The notes under the pieces: model-generated
Told to the model about the DNA's origin: nothing
Database searches by the model: none
What the model saw: only the letters and a program-made list of their open reading frames with translations
In this document: in pieces, positions 6,066 to 14,047 of the stretch
Numbering within the stretch: the first letter of the stretch is position 1
How the letters are laid out: every line of letters starts with the position of its first letter
Made by a program: the position numbers and the translations under genes
DNA from: Bacillus altitudinis 41KF2b
GTDB lineage: Bacteria; Bacillota; Bacilli; Bacillales; Bacillaceae
Assembly (NCBI RefSeq): GCF_000691145.1
Contig: NZ_ASJC01000004.1
Coordinates: 284,531 to 348,530, forward strand
DNA length: 64,000 nt
Direction: 5' to 3'

Positions 6066-7499
6066 CTATTGATAAATAAAATCTGGTTCATCCCTTAATT
6101 TCCTCGTTTGGATTAATGTCTTGTACCAGTATCCTGACGCTTTCATCTGACGATTCCGTTCATTCTCCAGCTGGATCTCTACTAATCCGTAGCGATTCTT
6201 GAATGCATTCATCGGTGAGACATTATCCGTAAAAGCCCACAGCATATATCCCTTGCAGTTTGAACCTTCTTTTTTCGCTTGAAGGGCTTTTTTCAAATGC
6301 TGACTGATAAATGAAATTCGGTACTGATCATCAATGATGCCGTCTTCGTTTTTAAACCGTTCTTCCTGCTCGACCCCCATACCGTTTTCAGCCACAAACC
6401 ACTCGATATTCCCGTATTCCTCTTTTATTCTCATACCCATATCATAGACAATATTCGGATAGATTTCCCAACCTCTGAATGGATTCATTTTTCTCCCTGG
6501 GAGCTCAAATAGATCGTAATAATAAGATGGATGAAACGGTGTATTTTCGTTCCAAGCCTTGCTAGGTGCCTTAACGCGATGCGGATAGTATAAATTAAGA
6601 CCGACCACATCGACTGTATGATCTTTAATGATCTGAAGCTCTTCTTCCGTTGCATCGAAAAGAATGTCATGCTTTTTCAATACATCAAGCAGTTCTTCTG
6701 GATACTCGCCTTTAATGGAGGGATCTAAGAACACTCGATTAAAAAACAAATCATACATGCGGGCAGCTTCTTGATCATGTGACGCAGTCGATCTCGCATA
6801 CGTCACTTCTGGATTGAGAATGACCCCGATTTTTGCACCGGCTGATTCCTTCAAGCCCATTTCCTGAAACAGCTTCACCACTTTTGCTGTCGCCAAGGCT
6901 TTATGATAGTTCCACTGCATCCACTTCTTCGTATTTTGCTCGAAAGGATAACGAATAGCATCTAGATACACACGAGTCTGAACAACAATTGGTTCATTAA
7001 AGGTAAACCAATGTTTGACCCGGTCTCCATAGCGTTCAAACACCTTTTCTGCATAGAGAACAAACAGATCGACAACATGTTTAGATGACCAGCCGCCGTA
7101 CTTTTCAAGTAAAACGGCAGGAAGCTCATAATGCTCTAAGCAAAACATCGGCTCTACACCTGCTTCAAGTAATTCATTGATGAAATCATCAATATAACGA
7201 GCATAGGTCTCATCTACAATTCCATTCTCGTAATCTATGAGAAATCTCGACCAATTGATCGATGTCCGGTAATGAGATAACCCAATTTCCTTCATAAGGG
7301 CGACATCTTCAGGATAGCGCTCGTAAAAATTCGTTGCTCCTGCTGGTCCGTATCCTTCGTGCCATACGTGATACCCCTCCTTATACCAAAGGTCTATATA
7401 CGAATCCTGATTCGGTTTCTTCCCTTTCCAACCCTCCGTCTGCCAAGCAGAAGCCGCAGCACCTAGAATAAAGTCATTGGGTATGTCGATTTTGTTCAT
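6066..7499 (-). CDS. Glycoside hydrolase family 1, probable 6-phospho-beta-glycosidase
   Basis: A 477-residue TIM-barrel enzyme. The acid/base Glu is in HWFTFNEPIVV and the nucleophile Glu in WFVAENGMGV. Start ATG at 7499 overlaps the uxuA stop as ATGA and has AGGTGG six bases upstream. Its place in a PTS operon implies that it hydrolyses the phosphorylated beta-disaccharide or glycoside brought in by the EIIABC proteins. The C-terminal KASGYWYK stretch is in the region that contacts the sugar phosphate in relatives, though it is less basic than the RKKKS version in BglH-type enzymes, so specificity may differ. The neighbouring uxuA suggests a uronic-acid-containing glycoside. Confidence 0.85.
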   Translation of the reverse strand: MNKIDIPNDFILGAAASAWQTEGWKGKKPNQDSYIDLWYKEGYHVWHEGYGPAGATNFYERYPEDVALMKEIGLSHYRTSINWSRFLIDYENGIVDETYARYIDDFINELLEAGVEPMFCLEHYELPAVLLEKYGGWSSKHVVDLFVLYAEKVFERYGDRVKHWFTFNEPIVVQTRVYLDAIRYPFEQNTKKWMQWNYHKALATAKVVKLFQEMGLKESAGAKIGVILNPEVTYARSTASHDQEAARMYDLFFNRVFLDPSIKGEYPEELLDVLKKHDILFDATEEELQIIKDHTVDVVGLNLYYPHRVKAPSKAWNENTPFHPSYYYDLFELPGRKMNPFRGWEIYPNIVYDMGMRIKEEYGNIEWFVAENGMGVEQEERFKNEDGIIDDQYRISFISQHLKKALQAKKEGSNCKGYMLWAFTDNVSPMNAFKNRYGLVEIQLENERNRQMKASGYWYKTLIQTRKLRDEPDFIYQ

Positions 7500-8560
7500 G
7501 TTGCCACCTGACCTTTCTTCGTGTGAATTTGAAGTCCTTCCCACATCCCTTGTAAATACATAGCTCCAAGTGCTCGGTCGTATAATCCATAGCCAGGTCT
7601 GCCCGTCTCACCAAAGATCATTCGTCCATGATCTGGCCGAACATAGCCAGCAAATCCTTCCTTAAACAATGCGTTCACAATCGCTCCCATATCGAGGCTA
7701 CCTGCTGACGACAGGTGTGCCGACTCTTCAAAATCACCGTTTTCATACAAATTGACATTGCGTAAATGAGCAAAGTGTATACGCCCTTTTTTGGCATACT
7801 TTCTCGCAAGTGAAGGAACATCATTTTTCGCATTACAGCCTAGGGAACCGGAACAAAAGGTCAGTCCATGCTGTGAGCGTTCATCGAGCTGAAGGATACG
7901 ATCTATTTGTTCTTCACAACTGACAATGCGGGGCAGACCAAATATGTTCCAAGGAGGGTCATCTGGATGCAGTGCCATGTTCATGTTCTCTTCCGCTGCA
8001 ACTGGAAGGATATTTCCCAAGAAATAGTCTAGGTTCTCAAACAACCCTTCCGCCCCCAATGCCCTGTATGCAGCCATCAACTTTCTCATTTCTTCCTGCG
8101 TATAAGACATATCCCACCCTGGTAAGGAAAGTCGATCTTTTTCTATATCCATCTGTTCAAGCTGATGCTGAAAATAAACAAGGGTCGTCGATTGATCAGC
8201 TAGTGGGAAATCAAGCTGTGTTCGTGTCCAATCAAGGACTGGCATGAAGTTATAACAAATGACCTTCACACCATGCCTTGCTAATCTCCGAATATTTTCT
8301 TGATAATGCTCGATATAAACATCCCGGCTAGGCTTTCCCAACTTAATATCTTCATGGACCGGGAGACTTTCTACGACTTCAAAAGCAAGATCGTGACGTT
8401 CGACTTCCGCTTTTAAATGAGCAATACTTTCCTCCGGCCACAGATCACCAGCCGGCACATCATAGACTGCACTGACAATCCCTTTCATGCCGGGAATTTG
8501 CCGAATATATGAAAGGGAGACAGGATCTTCTTTGCCATACCATCTAAATTGCATGTTCAT
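7496..8560 (-). CDS. uxuA: Mannonate dehydratase
   Basis: Converts D-mannonate to 2-keto-3-deoxygluconate in glucuronate breakdown. The 354-residue sequence has the UxuA features: QFRWYGKEDPVSL, CYNFMPVLDWTRT, MALHPDDPPW, LTFCSGSLGC and HFAHLRNV, which provide the His, Cys and Asp metal ligands of this TIM-barrel enzyme. A GGAGGG site stands before ATG 8560. It is embedded between EIIC and the GH1 gene with overlaps or a 15-base gap, so it is co-expressed with the transporter. UxaC and UxuB, needed to reach mannonate from glucuronate, are not in this window. Confidence 0.92.
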   Translation of the reverse strand: MNMQFRWYGKEDPVSLSYIRQIPGMKGIVSAVYDVPAGDLWPEESIAHLKAEVERHDLAFEVVESLPVHEDIKLGKPSRDVYIEHYQENIRRLARHGVKVICYNFMPVLDWTRTQLDFPLADQSTTLVYFQHQLEQMDIEKDRLSLPGWDMSYTQEEMRKLMAAYRALGAEGLFENLDYFLGNILPVAAEENMNMALHPDDPPWNIFGLPRIVSCEEQIDRILQLDERSQHGLTFCSGSLGCNAKNDVPSLARKYAKKGRIHFAHLRNVNLYENGDFEESAHLSSAGSLDMGAIVNALFKEGFAGYVRPDHGRMIFGETGRPGYGLYDRALGAMYLQGMWEGLQIHTKKGQVAT

Positions 8561-8575
8561 TCATGAGCCCTCCTT

Positions 8576-9886
8576 CTATTCTGAATCAGGTGCTGCTTCT
8601 GGCTTCCGGTTGGATAAGAGAACAAAAGGTAAATAGATGAAAACAGCGACAACAATACAGATAAGCTGTGTGATGACAGCCCCCATACTGCCAGCGGTAG
8701 ACAGCCAAGCATTCACAATCGGAGGTGTCGTCCACGGCACCATCACCACCGCTTTCCCCGCAAAACCTGTAGCGGTTGCGATATAACCAATCGTACCTGT
8801 CACGAGTGGTGTAACGATAAACGGAATTGCCATCACAGGGTTCAACATGACAGGTAATCCGAAAATAACTGGTTCATTGATGTTAAACAGTCCAGGTCCT
8901 GATGAAAGCTTGGCAATGCTACGCATCTCTTCCCTTCTTCCTGCTATAAAAATGGCGATCAACAGACCAATCGTCACACCCGAACCACCAATGCTCATAT
9001 ACACATCCCAAAATGGCATCGTGATAATATTTGGAATCTCTTTGCCCTCTTGAAATGCTGTCATATTCACTGCAATTGATCCTAATAACAGCGGCTCGCG
9101 AATTGGTTTAATCATTTGGTTGCCATGTATACCGATCACCCAGAAAAATTGAGCCACAAACATTAACGTTAAAATACCAGGCAGTCCCTGCACAACACTT
9201 TCAAGTGGACGCTGCACGACGTTATACACCGCTTCATGCAAATAAATGCCTGTCACACGATGAAACGCAAACCCGAATGAACTAATGATTGTAATCGTAA
9301 TAATTGATGGGAAAAGTGAAGAAAAAGACGTCGCCACATTTGATGGAACAGAATCTGGCATCTTAATTTGCAGCCACTTCACCTCGGTAAGCTTACAAAA
9401 GATCTCTACAGAGACGATGGCAATGATCATACCCAAAAATAAGCTTTTTGGATCGGAGAATTGCCTCGCCAGCACATCGACAACCTCACGCATCGATCCA
9501 TCGACTTCAAGAAGAAGTGTGGTCGGAATAACGGATATAAATGAAATCAATGCCATTAATCCTGGGAATAATGATTTATGTCCATTGATTTTCCCAAGCT
9601 CAATCCCGATGAGGAACACAGCCCCGATCGTTAAAAAGTTCAGCGTGGCATAATTGATTGCCTTCATAATTGGCTGAAGCTCTGCTAAAAACCTGAATAT
9701 CTCAAAATGGGCAAGCCCCGTTTCCGGGCTCATGATCATATTTGCGACCAGTACAGCAAATGCCCCCGTAATGATAATTGGCATTAATGTGACAAATGCT
9801 TGCTTAATCGCCATAATATATTTCTGATTTGTAATACGATAAGCGACATGTCCCATGACGTCGGCCGCTCTCTCTTTAAAGCTCAT
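8576..9886 (-). CDS. PTS lactose/cellobiose-family EIIC permease
   Basis: A 436-residue membrane protein of the lactose/cellobiose EIIC family (LicC/CelB type), with around ten hydrophobic segments. Typical stretches: MPIIITGAFAVLVANM near the N-terminus, FWVIGIHGNQM, and GLFNINEPVIFGLPVMLNP, the NEP-type motif of the sugar site. It is the first gene of the operon, with GGGGGAG before its ATG. It stands alone without fused EIIA or EIIB, which are supplied by the last two genes. Transported sugar unknown; a beta-linked disaccharide is likely. Confidence 0.92.
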   Translation of the reverse strand: MSFKERAADVMGHVAYRITNQKYIMAIKQAFVTLMPIIITGAFAVLVANMIMSPETGLAHFEIFRFLAELQPIMKAINYATLNFLTIGAVFLIGIELGKINGHKSLFPGLMALISFISVIPTTLLLEVDGSMREVVDVLARQFSDPKSLFLGMIIAIVSVEIFCKLTEVKWLQIKMPDSVPSNVATSFSSLFPSIITITIISSFGFAFHRVTGIYLHEAVYNVVQRPLESVVQGLPGILTLMFVAQFFWVIGIHGNQMIKPIREPLLLGSIAVNMTAFQEGKEIPNIITMPFWDVYMSIGGSGVTIGLLIAIFIAGRREEMRSIAKLSSGPGLFNINEPVIFGLPVMLNPVMAIPFIVTPLVTGTIGYIATATGFAGKAVVMVPWTTPPIVNAWLSTAGSMGAVITQLICIVVAVFIYLPFVLLSNRKPEAAPDSE

Positions 9887-9937
9887 GATCCGTCTCCCCC
9901 TTTACAAAAACTCGTGATCATCCTCCTTTTTGATGTT

Positions 9938-9966
9938 ATTTTAAAAGCGCTTTCATTAACATCCAA
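9938..9966 (-). promoter_or_regulatory. Promoter with cre site for the PTS-uxuA operon
   Basis: Minus-strand TTGGAT (9961-9966) and TAAAAT (9938-9943) with a 17-bp spacer. TGAAAGCGCTTTTA (9942-9955) fits the CcpA cre consensus in its core and lies between the two hexamers, so CcpA bound there would block polymerase. The PRD activator gene ends just upstream. Confidence 0.75.
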
Positions 9967-9975
9967 TCTTTTTCC

Positions 9976-11934
9976 TCACAGATGCGGAAATGGGTATCCT
10001 TTTTTTTCATCTGACTGTTCCAACACGTGCAGCGCCGCCGTCAGTTCTTCAAATGAAGCAGCTTTGATGATTTGCTCCACCACTTCCTTCTGCTCTGTCA
10101 AACGCACAAGAAATTGATAAAGTGACTGCAATTCTTTCTGATACGTCTTCTGTATACTTAACAAACAGACGACCTGTACCCGCTCTTCGCCCCACAGCAC
10201 TGGTTTTCTCAACGTACAGATCGCACAAAACGTATCATCTGTTGCCGGTTTGATTGGGTGAGGAATTGCGACCAAATGACCGAACGACGTAGGTGACACT
10301 TCCTCTCTTTCCAGCAATAGCTGTTCAAAATCATCGGGGATTCGGTTTTGTTCCTGCAATACATTCACGAAAAATTGAAGAACCTCTTCCCTTGTTTGTA
10401 GATCTTGCTGAAAAAAAGTCATCTTCGGACTGATATATCGCAAGACACCCATTTCTTGTGACCCCTGTACAAATCGTTTCAGCCTCAACATATCGTCTTC
10501 ACTGAGGATCGTATGTACATCAATCACTGGCACAGGTAGTGTATTCTGAAGAGGGATGGTACTAATGATCAAATCGATACTTCTCAAGTCATACGACAAA
10601 AGGTCACTGACACTTGCAGTTCCAGCAATCTCTAGCCTTTCGCTAAAGGCGGCCTTCAGCTTATGAAGAAGAAGCTGACTGCTCGCGACACCCGTTGCGC
10701 ACACAATCAAGCATTTTTTTCTCACAGTCTGAGTTTTTGTCCGCTCTATGGCAGCACCAATATGCAGCGCCAAATATCCGATTTCATCTTCATGAATCTC
10801 TACATTCTCTTTTTCCTTCAGCCATCTTCCCATATGAACACCTGCTTCAAAAGCAATCGGATAATGCCTTTTTATGTCTGATAAATAGGGGTTACGGATG
10901 TTCATATCATATCGGAACCGATGAATCGCTGATCTCAGGTGAAGACTTAGCCCCACAATCAATTCCTTGTCTGTCTGAATATCAAGTGACATCTGCTCTT
11001 CGACATAACCAAGTAATTGGTGAGTTAAACGGAAATGCTCTTCATCAAGCATGTGAAATAGCGTGTGGCCCGTTTCTCCATACGCCATCATTTTCGCCCC
11101 CATTAAATGAATCGCAATATAGGCCATTTCAGATAATGGAAAATCTATCCCGAGTACGTGACGCATATCTTCTGCCATTTGCCTCGCCACTTGAAAAGCG
11201 GGCTGTGTTTGAATGTCTTTGAGTTCTCCTTCCGGCATCATGACCAATTTTTTCTCTTCAATTCGTTTGCACGCAATGGCGATATGTGTCACTAAGTTGC
11301 TTAAACCGATCTCTGACACATGAAGACCGCTTGCCTTTGTACGTGAACGCACCATATCTTGAATCAATTGATACGTTTCTTCAGGTAAAAGGGCAGGGTT
11401 CGGATGCTCCTGCTGAAACACATGCTCAGCTAGACAATATCTTAATCTCATTTCATCTCCAGTCAGCCTCAGTCCATATTTAGGTCGGTGTGCAACAGAG
11501 AGTCCATGTAAAGAAAATAGATGCTTGACTGCTTTCAGGTCATTTTTCACAGTAGATTCACTCACAAATAATTCCTCGGCCAATTCATCTAATTTCATAT
11601 AGTCTTCAGACAATAAAAGCCTTCTCAATAAATAAGAGATACGATCCTCCGGCTGATTGGGAATGACTTGATTCTTTTTTTCATTTCTTTCTCTCATTGA
11701 GTTTTTCAAAAAAATACGAAATGCTCCATAATCTTCGACAGTCAATGTATACCCTGCTCCACGTTTCATATGAAGTGTTGCCCCATGTGCTTCTAATATT
11801 GATTTAAGCGCTTTCATATCTGTTCGAACTGTTCGTGATGTGACCCCTATCAGGCGTGCAATTTCTTCACCTGTCAGCTCCTGCTCTGCCTGCATTAACC
11901 GCCTCAACAGCTCCTCCTGACGTAGAGATAACAT
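9976..11934 (-). CDS. BglG/LicR-type transcriptional activator with PRD, EIIB and EIIA domains
   Basis: 652 residues. Order: DeoR/MtlR-type HTH (residues about 5-60), second HTH (about 80-145), two PRD domains (about 170-390), an EIIB-like domain around KKCLIVCATGVASSQ, and an EIIA-Mtl-like domain with the phosphorylatable His in TSFGHLVAIPHPIKP. Such proteins sense PTS flux through phosphorylation and activate an adjacent sugar operon. Start ATG 11934 has GGGAGGGG upstream; a longer frame reaches 11955. It is upstream of, and parallel to, the EIIC-uxuA-GH1-EIIB-EIIA operon, its probable target. Confidence 0.9.
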   Translation of the reverse strand: MLSLRQEELLRRLMQAEQELTGEEIARLIGVTSRTVRTDMKALKSILEAHGATLHMKRGAGYTLTVEDYGAFRIFLKNSMRERNEKKNQVIPNQPEDRISYLLRRLLLSEDYMKLDELAEELFVSESTVKNDLKAVKHLFSLHGLSVAHRPKYGLRLTGDEMRLRYCLAEHVFQQEHPNPALLPEETYQLIQDMVRSRTKASGLHVSEIGLSNLVTHIAIACKRIEEKKLVMMPEGELKDIQTQPAFQVARQMAEDMRHVLGIDFPLSEMAYIAIHLMGAKMMAYGETGHTLFHMLDEEHFRLTHQLLGYVEEQMSLDIQTDKELIVGLSLHLRSAIHRFRYDMNIRNPYLSDIKRHYPIAFEAGVHMGRWLKEKENVEIHEDEIGYLALHIGAAIERTKTQTVRKKCLIVCATGVASSQLLLHKLKAAFSERLEIAGTASVSDLLSYDLRSIDLIISTIPLQNTLPVPVIDVHTILSEDDMLRLKRFVQGSQEMGVLRYISPKMTFFQQDLQTREEVLQFFVNVLQEQNRIPDDFEQLLLEREEVSPTSFGHLVAIPHPIKPATDDTFCAICTLRKPVLWGEERVQVVCLLSIQKTYQKELQSLYQFLVRLTEQKEVVEQIIKAASFEELTAALHVLEQSDEKKGYPFPHL

Positions 11935-12071
11935 AGACTCCCCTCCCTTGGTCAATTACTTTTGCCTATCATCATAAACGAAAATAGAACTCTTTGCCCA
12001 GTTTTTCTTTCCGGCCGGGAACTTTGTTATGGCTCAAACGTATGAATATGAAACAAGAGGAGGGATACATC

Positions 12072-12269
12072 ATGTTTGTGATCATGATCATACTAGCTTC
12101 TTTAGGCGCCATTGCCGCCCACATGTTTACACCAAAAGATAAGCGTTCATCTTCTAAGCATTCTGCACATCACAGTTCAACAACCAGTAACTATACTGAT
12201 TCGTATACACATCACGCTTCTGATGCCTCCTGCGGTGGTGATTCAGGTGGTAGCGGCGGATGTGACTAA
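12072..12269 (+). CDS. Small membrane protein with Gly/Cys-rich tail
   Basis: 65 residues: one N-terminal membrane segment (MFVIMIILASLGAIAAHMF), then a Lys/Ser/His-rich stretch and a tail CGGDSGGSGGCD. The ATG at 12072 has GGAGGG seven bases upstream; two earlier in-frame ATGs at 12042 and 12048 have no good site. Short membrane proteins with such Cys-Gly tails occur widely in Bacillus without known role. Single gene with its own terminator. Confidence 0.75.
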   Translation: MFVIMIILASLGAIAAHMFTPKDKRSSSKHSAHHSSTTSNYTDSYTHHASDASCGGDSGGSGGCD

Positions 12270-12272
12270 ACC

Positions 12273-12311
12273 AAAAAAACAGCCGCTTGTTCAGCCGGCT
12301 GTTTCGTTTTT
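12273..12311. terminator. Bidirectional terminator
   Basis: AACAGCC/GGCTGTT stem with A-run before and T-run after; it serves the small membrane gene on the plus strand and the ywqH-like gene on the minus strand. Confidence 0.85.
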
Positions 12312-12312
12312 A

Positions 12313-12738
12313 TTAAAGAGCTTTCCAGCCCCGTTCAATTAAATGTTTGACATCCTTTGCAAAATCCTCGCCTTTTTCCATCACATCTTGGGCTCTTCCT
12401 GCAAAATTACTAGCGACAGCGAGTTCCATTTTTTTTAACTCAAAGTGCATAATTTTTTGGTCTATCTCCGTAATATAGGTTTCATACTCATTGTTCACAA
12501 TGTCGTGTAGCACGTGATAGGCTTCTTTCCGATGACGGTGAAAGTCCGTTCCTCTCTCACCTTTCCATGACGAATCTAGAGCAGGCTTCTTGATTTCCTT
12601 TATGTCAGACTGCGCAAGATCTTGTTCTGTTCGAATATTAATTTTGGCTGTCTTTAACCGAGAGATCATTTCGTCAAATTCTGCACGTTTGTTTTCAATC
12701 CCCATATGCAGATGGTGCAGCATCTCGGATAAACTCAT
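12313..12738 (-). CDS. YwqH-like T7SS accessory protein (DUF5082), second copy
   Basis: 141 residues, largely helical and coiled. Same length and layout as the protein at 13327-13752: MSLSEMLHHLHMGIENKRAE against MSLSDMLSALNGGISNKKAE, then KPALDSSWKGERG against QPKLGASWKGERS. The SWKGER motif is a WXG-like turn. YwqH proteins are encoded with LXG toxins of the type VII secretion system in B. subtilis (ywqHIJK) and are thought to be partner proteins of the toxin. Start ATG 12738 follows GAGGTGG. No toxin gene is next to it; it appears to be a diverged tandem duplicate with its own promoter. Confidence 0.75.
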   Translation of the reverse strand: MSLSEMLHHLHMGIENKRAEFDEMISRLKTAKINIRTEQDLAQSDIKEIKKPALDSSWKGERGTDFHRHRKEAYHVLHDIVNNEYETYITEIDQKIMHFELKKMELAVASNFAGRAQDVMEKGEDFAKDVKHLIERGWKAL

Positions 12739-12853
12739 GTCATCCACCTCTATTAGACCTCATAAGAAAGCACGGCGTCAGAGTTTTTGAAACCGAGCAG
12801 ATCATCTGCTTTTTCCAGTCCTGACATTTCTATCGTTCGCTTTCATTAAGTAT

Positions 12854-12882
12854 AGTATAAGGTGAAAAGCCTTAGGCTTAAA
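12854..12882 (-). promoter_or_regulatory. Promoter of the second ywqH-like gene
   Basis: Minus-strand TTTAAG (12877-12882), 17 bp, TATACT (12854-12859). The flanking 60 bp resembles the promoter region of the other ywqH copy, including a dyad AAAAGG-TGT-CCTTTT (12888-12902) upstream of the -35. Confidence 0.5.
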
Positions 12883-13022
12883 TAGGGAAAAGGTGTCCTT
12901 TTAACATGGTGTTTGGAAGAAAAACGGAATAATATAAGGTCATAAATCCCGAATTATATATGAGTCTTTACGACTATATTTTACATCGTACTCAGCTACG
13001 TTATCAATAAAACGATTGGGGC

Positions 13023-13289
13023 TTATGATTTTGCCGCAATCGCTTCATCCTGTTCTTTTAGCGTCTTCACATTTGAGCGTGTATCCTGAACGTTTTTGAT
13101 CAAGGCTTCTTTAAAACTTGAGACCATTTCTCCCACCTCAGCTTCACGTGCCGTCCACTTGGTCACAAATTCAAGGCTGTTTTCACCAGCTTTATCTGCT
13201 GCTTTTTTCATTGTTAAAGCTTCAACTGCTTGGGAGACTTCATCTAGTTTATCCATAACTGTTTGGTAGTTTAACTTAATTTGTCCCAT
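13023..13289 (-). CDS. ywqI: YwqI-like T7SS accessory protein (DUF5344)
   Basis: 88 residues, all helical, starting MGQIKLNYQTVMDKLDEV; in B. subtilis ywqI lies between ywqH and the LXG toxin gene ywqJ. These small helical proteins are taken to be partner or targeting subunits of LXG toxins. A TGGAGGATATCACA site precedes the ATG and it follows ywqH by 37 bases. Here the next frame downstream is a ywqH-like gene, not a toxin. Confidence 0.8.
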   Translation of the reverse strand: MGQIKLNYQTVMDKLDEVSQAVEALTMKKAADKAGENSLEFVTKWTAREAEVGEMVSSFKEALIKNVQDTRSNVKTLKEQDEAIAAKS

Positions 13290-13326
13290 TGTGATATCCT
13301 CCAGATTTAGTCAGCATGAAGCTCGC

Positions 13327-13752
13327 TTACAAACTGCTCCATGCTTTTGAGATCAAACGTTTTGCGTCTTCTACTGCGTCTTCTCCTTTTTCAGCCAAAC
13401 GTGCGGCATCTCCAGCTAAAGAGCTGGCAAAGGATAAGGCAGCCTGCTCTGCTTCTAGTGTACTGATTTTGAATTCGATTCGGCTCACGTAGCGTGGGTA
13501 TTTATCGCTTACGATCGTTTGCAGCGCATCATGCGCTTCATTTCGCTCTGATTTGAAATCTTGGCTCCGCTCACCTTTCCAAGAGGCCCCAAGCTTTGGC
13601 TGCTTGATTTGTTTTAGGTCTGTTTCTGCGGAATCTTGTTCACGTTCAACCTTACTTTTTGCCTTTTTGAGTCGAGCAATTTTCTCTTCGATCTCTGCCT
13701 TTTTATTTGAAATGCCACCGTTAAGGGCAGACAGCATATCCGATAAGCTCAT
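13327..13752 (-). CDS. ywqH: YwqH-like T7SS accessory protein (DUF5082)
   Basis: 141 residues, coiled-coil rich, with GASWKGERS (WXG-like) near residue 60 and long helices either side. ATG 13752 follows GGAGGAGG by seven bases; the frame extends to 13773 without a better start. First gene of a ywqH-ywqI pair. Role as partner of an LXG toxin is established for the family context only; no toxin is present here. Confidence 0.8.
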   Translation of the reverse strand: MSLSDMLSALNGGISNKKAEIEEKIARLKKAKSKVEREQDSAETDLKQIKQPKLGASWKGERSQDFKSERNEAHDALQTIVSDKYPRYVSRIEFKISTLEAEQAALSFASSLAGDAARLAEKGEDAVEDAKRLISKAWSSL

Positions 13753-13842
13753 ATGGGTTCCTCCTCCTGTCAAAAATAAAAACGCTGCTTAGAGTCCCTC
13801 TAAACGAGCGTAATGGTGAATCGCGCTTTTTCCAATATTGTT

Positions 13843-13871
13843 ATTATAAGGTTCAAAGACTCATGTTTGAA
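13843..13871 (-). promoter_or_regulatory. Promoter of ywqHI
   Basis: Minus-strand TTCAAA (13866-13871), 17 bp, TATAAT (13843-13848). Upstream of the -35 is AGGG-ATTTGTG-CCCT (13873-13887), similar in place to the dyad before the paralogous promoter at 12854. Confidence 0.6.
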
Positions 13872-14007
13872 TAGGGATTTGTGCCCTTTTTATGGTATAA
13901 ATATGCTTTCAATCTGCTTCATACCACACCTTAAGACCTCTTTTATAGGGGGTCAAAATACACATCCTTCCTTCTGGTAACACACATAGTCTTACGGTCC
14001 TAGGACA

Positions 14008-14041
14008 AACAAAAGCCGCCCAGGGGAGGGGCGGCTTTTGC
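14008..14041 (-). terminator. Terminator of ansAB-mleN
   Basis: AAAAGCCGCCC pairs with GGGCGGCTTTT across a short loop, with T-rich sequence after it on the minus strand; starts seven bases past the mleN stop. Confidence 0.85.
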
Positions 14042-14047
14042 AGTGGC

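Noticed and set aside
9886..9925. A possible 12-codon leader peptide overlapping the EIIC start
   Set aside because: Its ATG directly touches the GGAGG, leaving no spacing for initiation.
10695..11222. 175-codon plus-strand frame
   Set aside because: Antisense to the PRD regulator, which has all expected domains; no ribosome binding site or recognisable protein.
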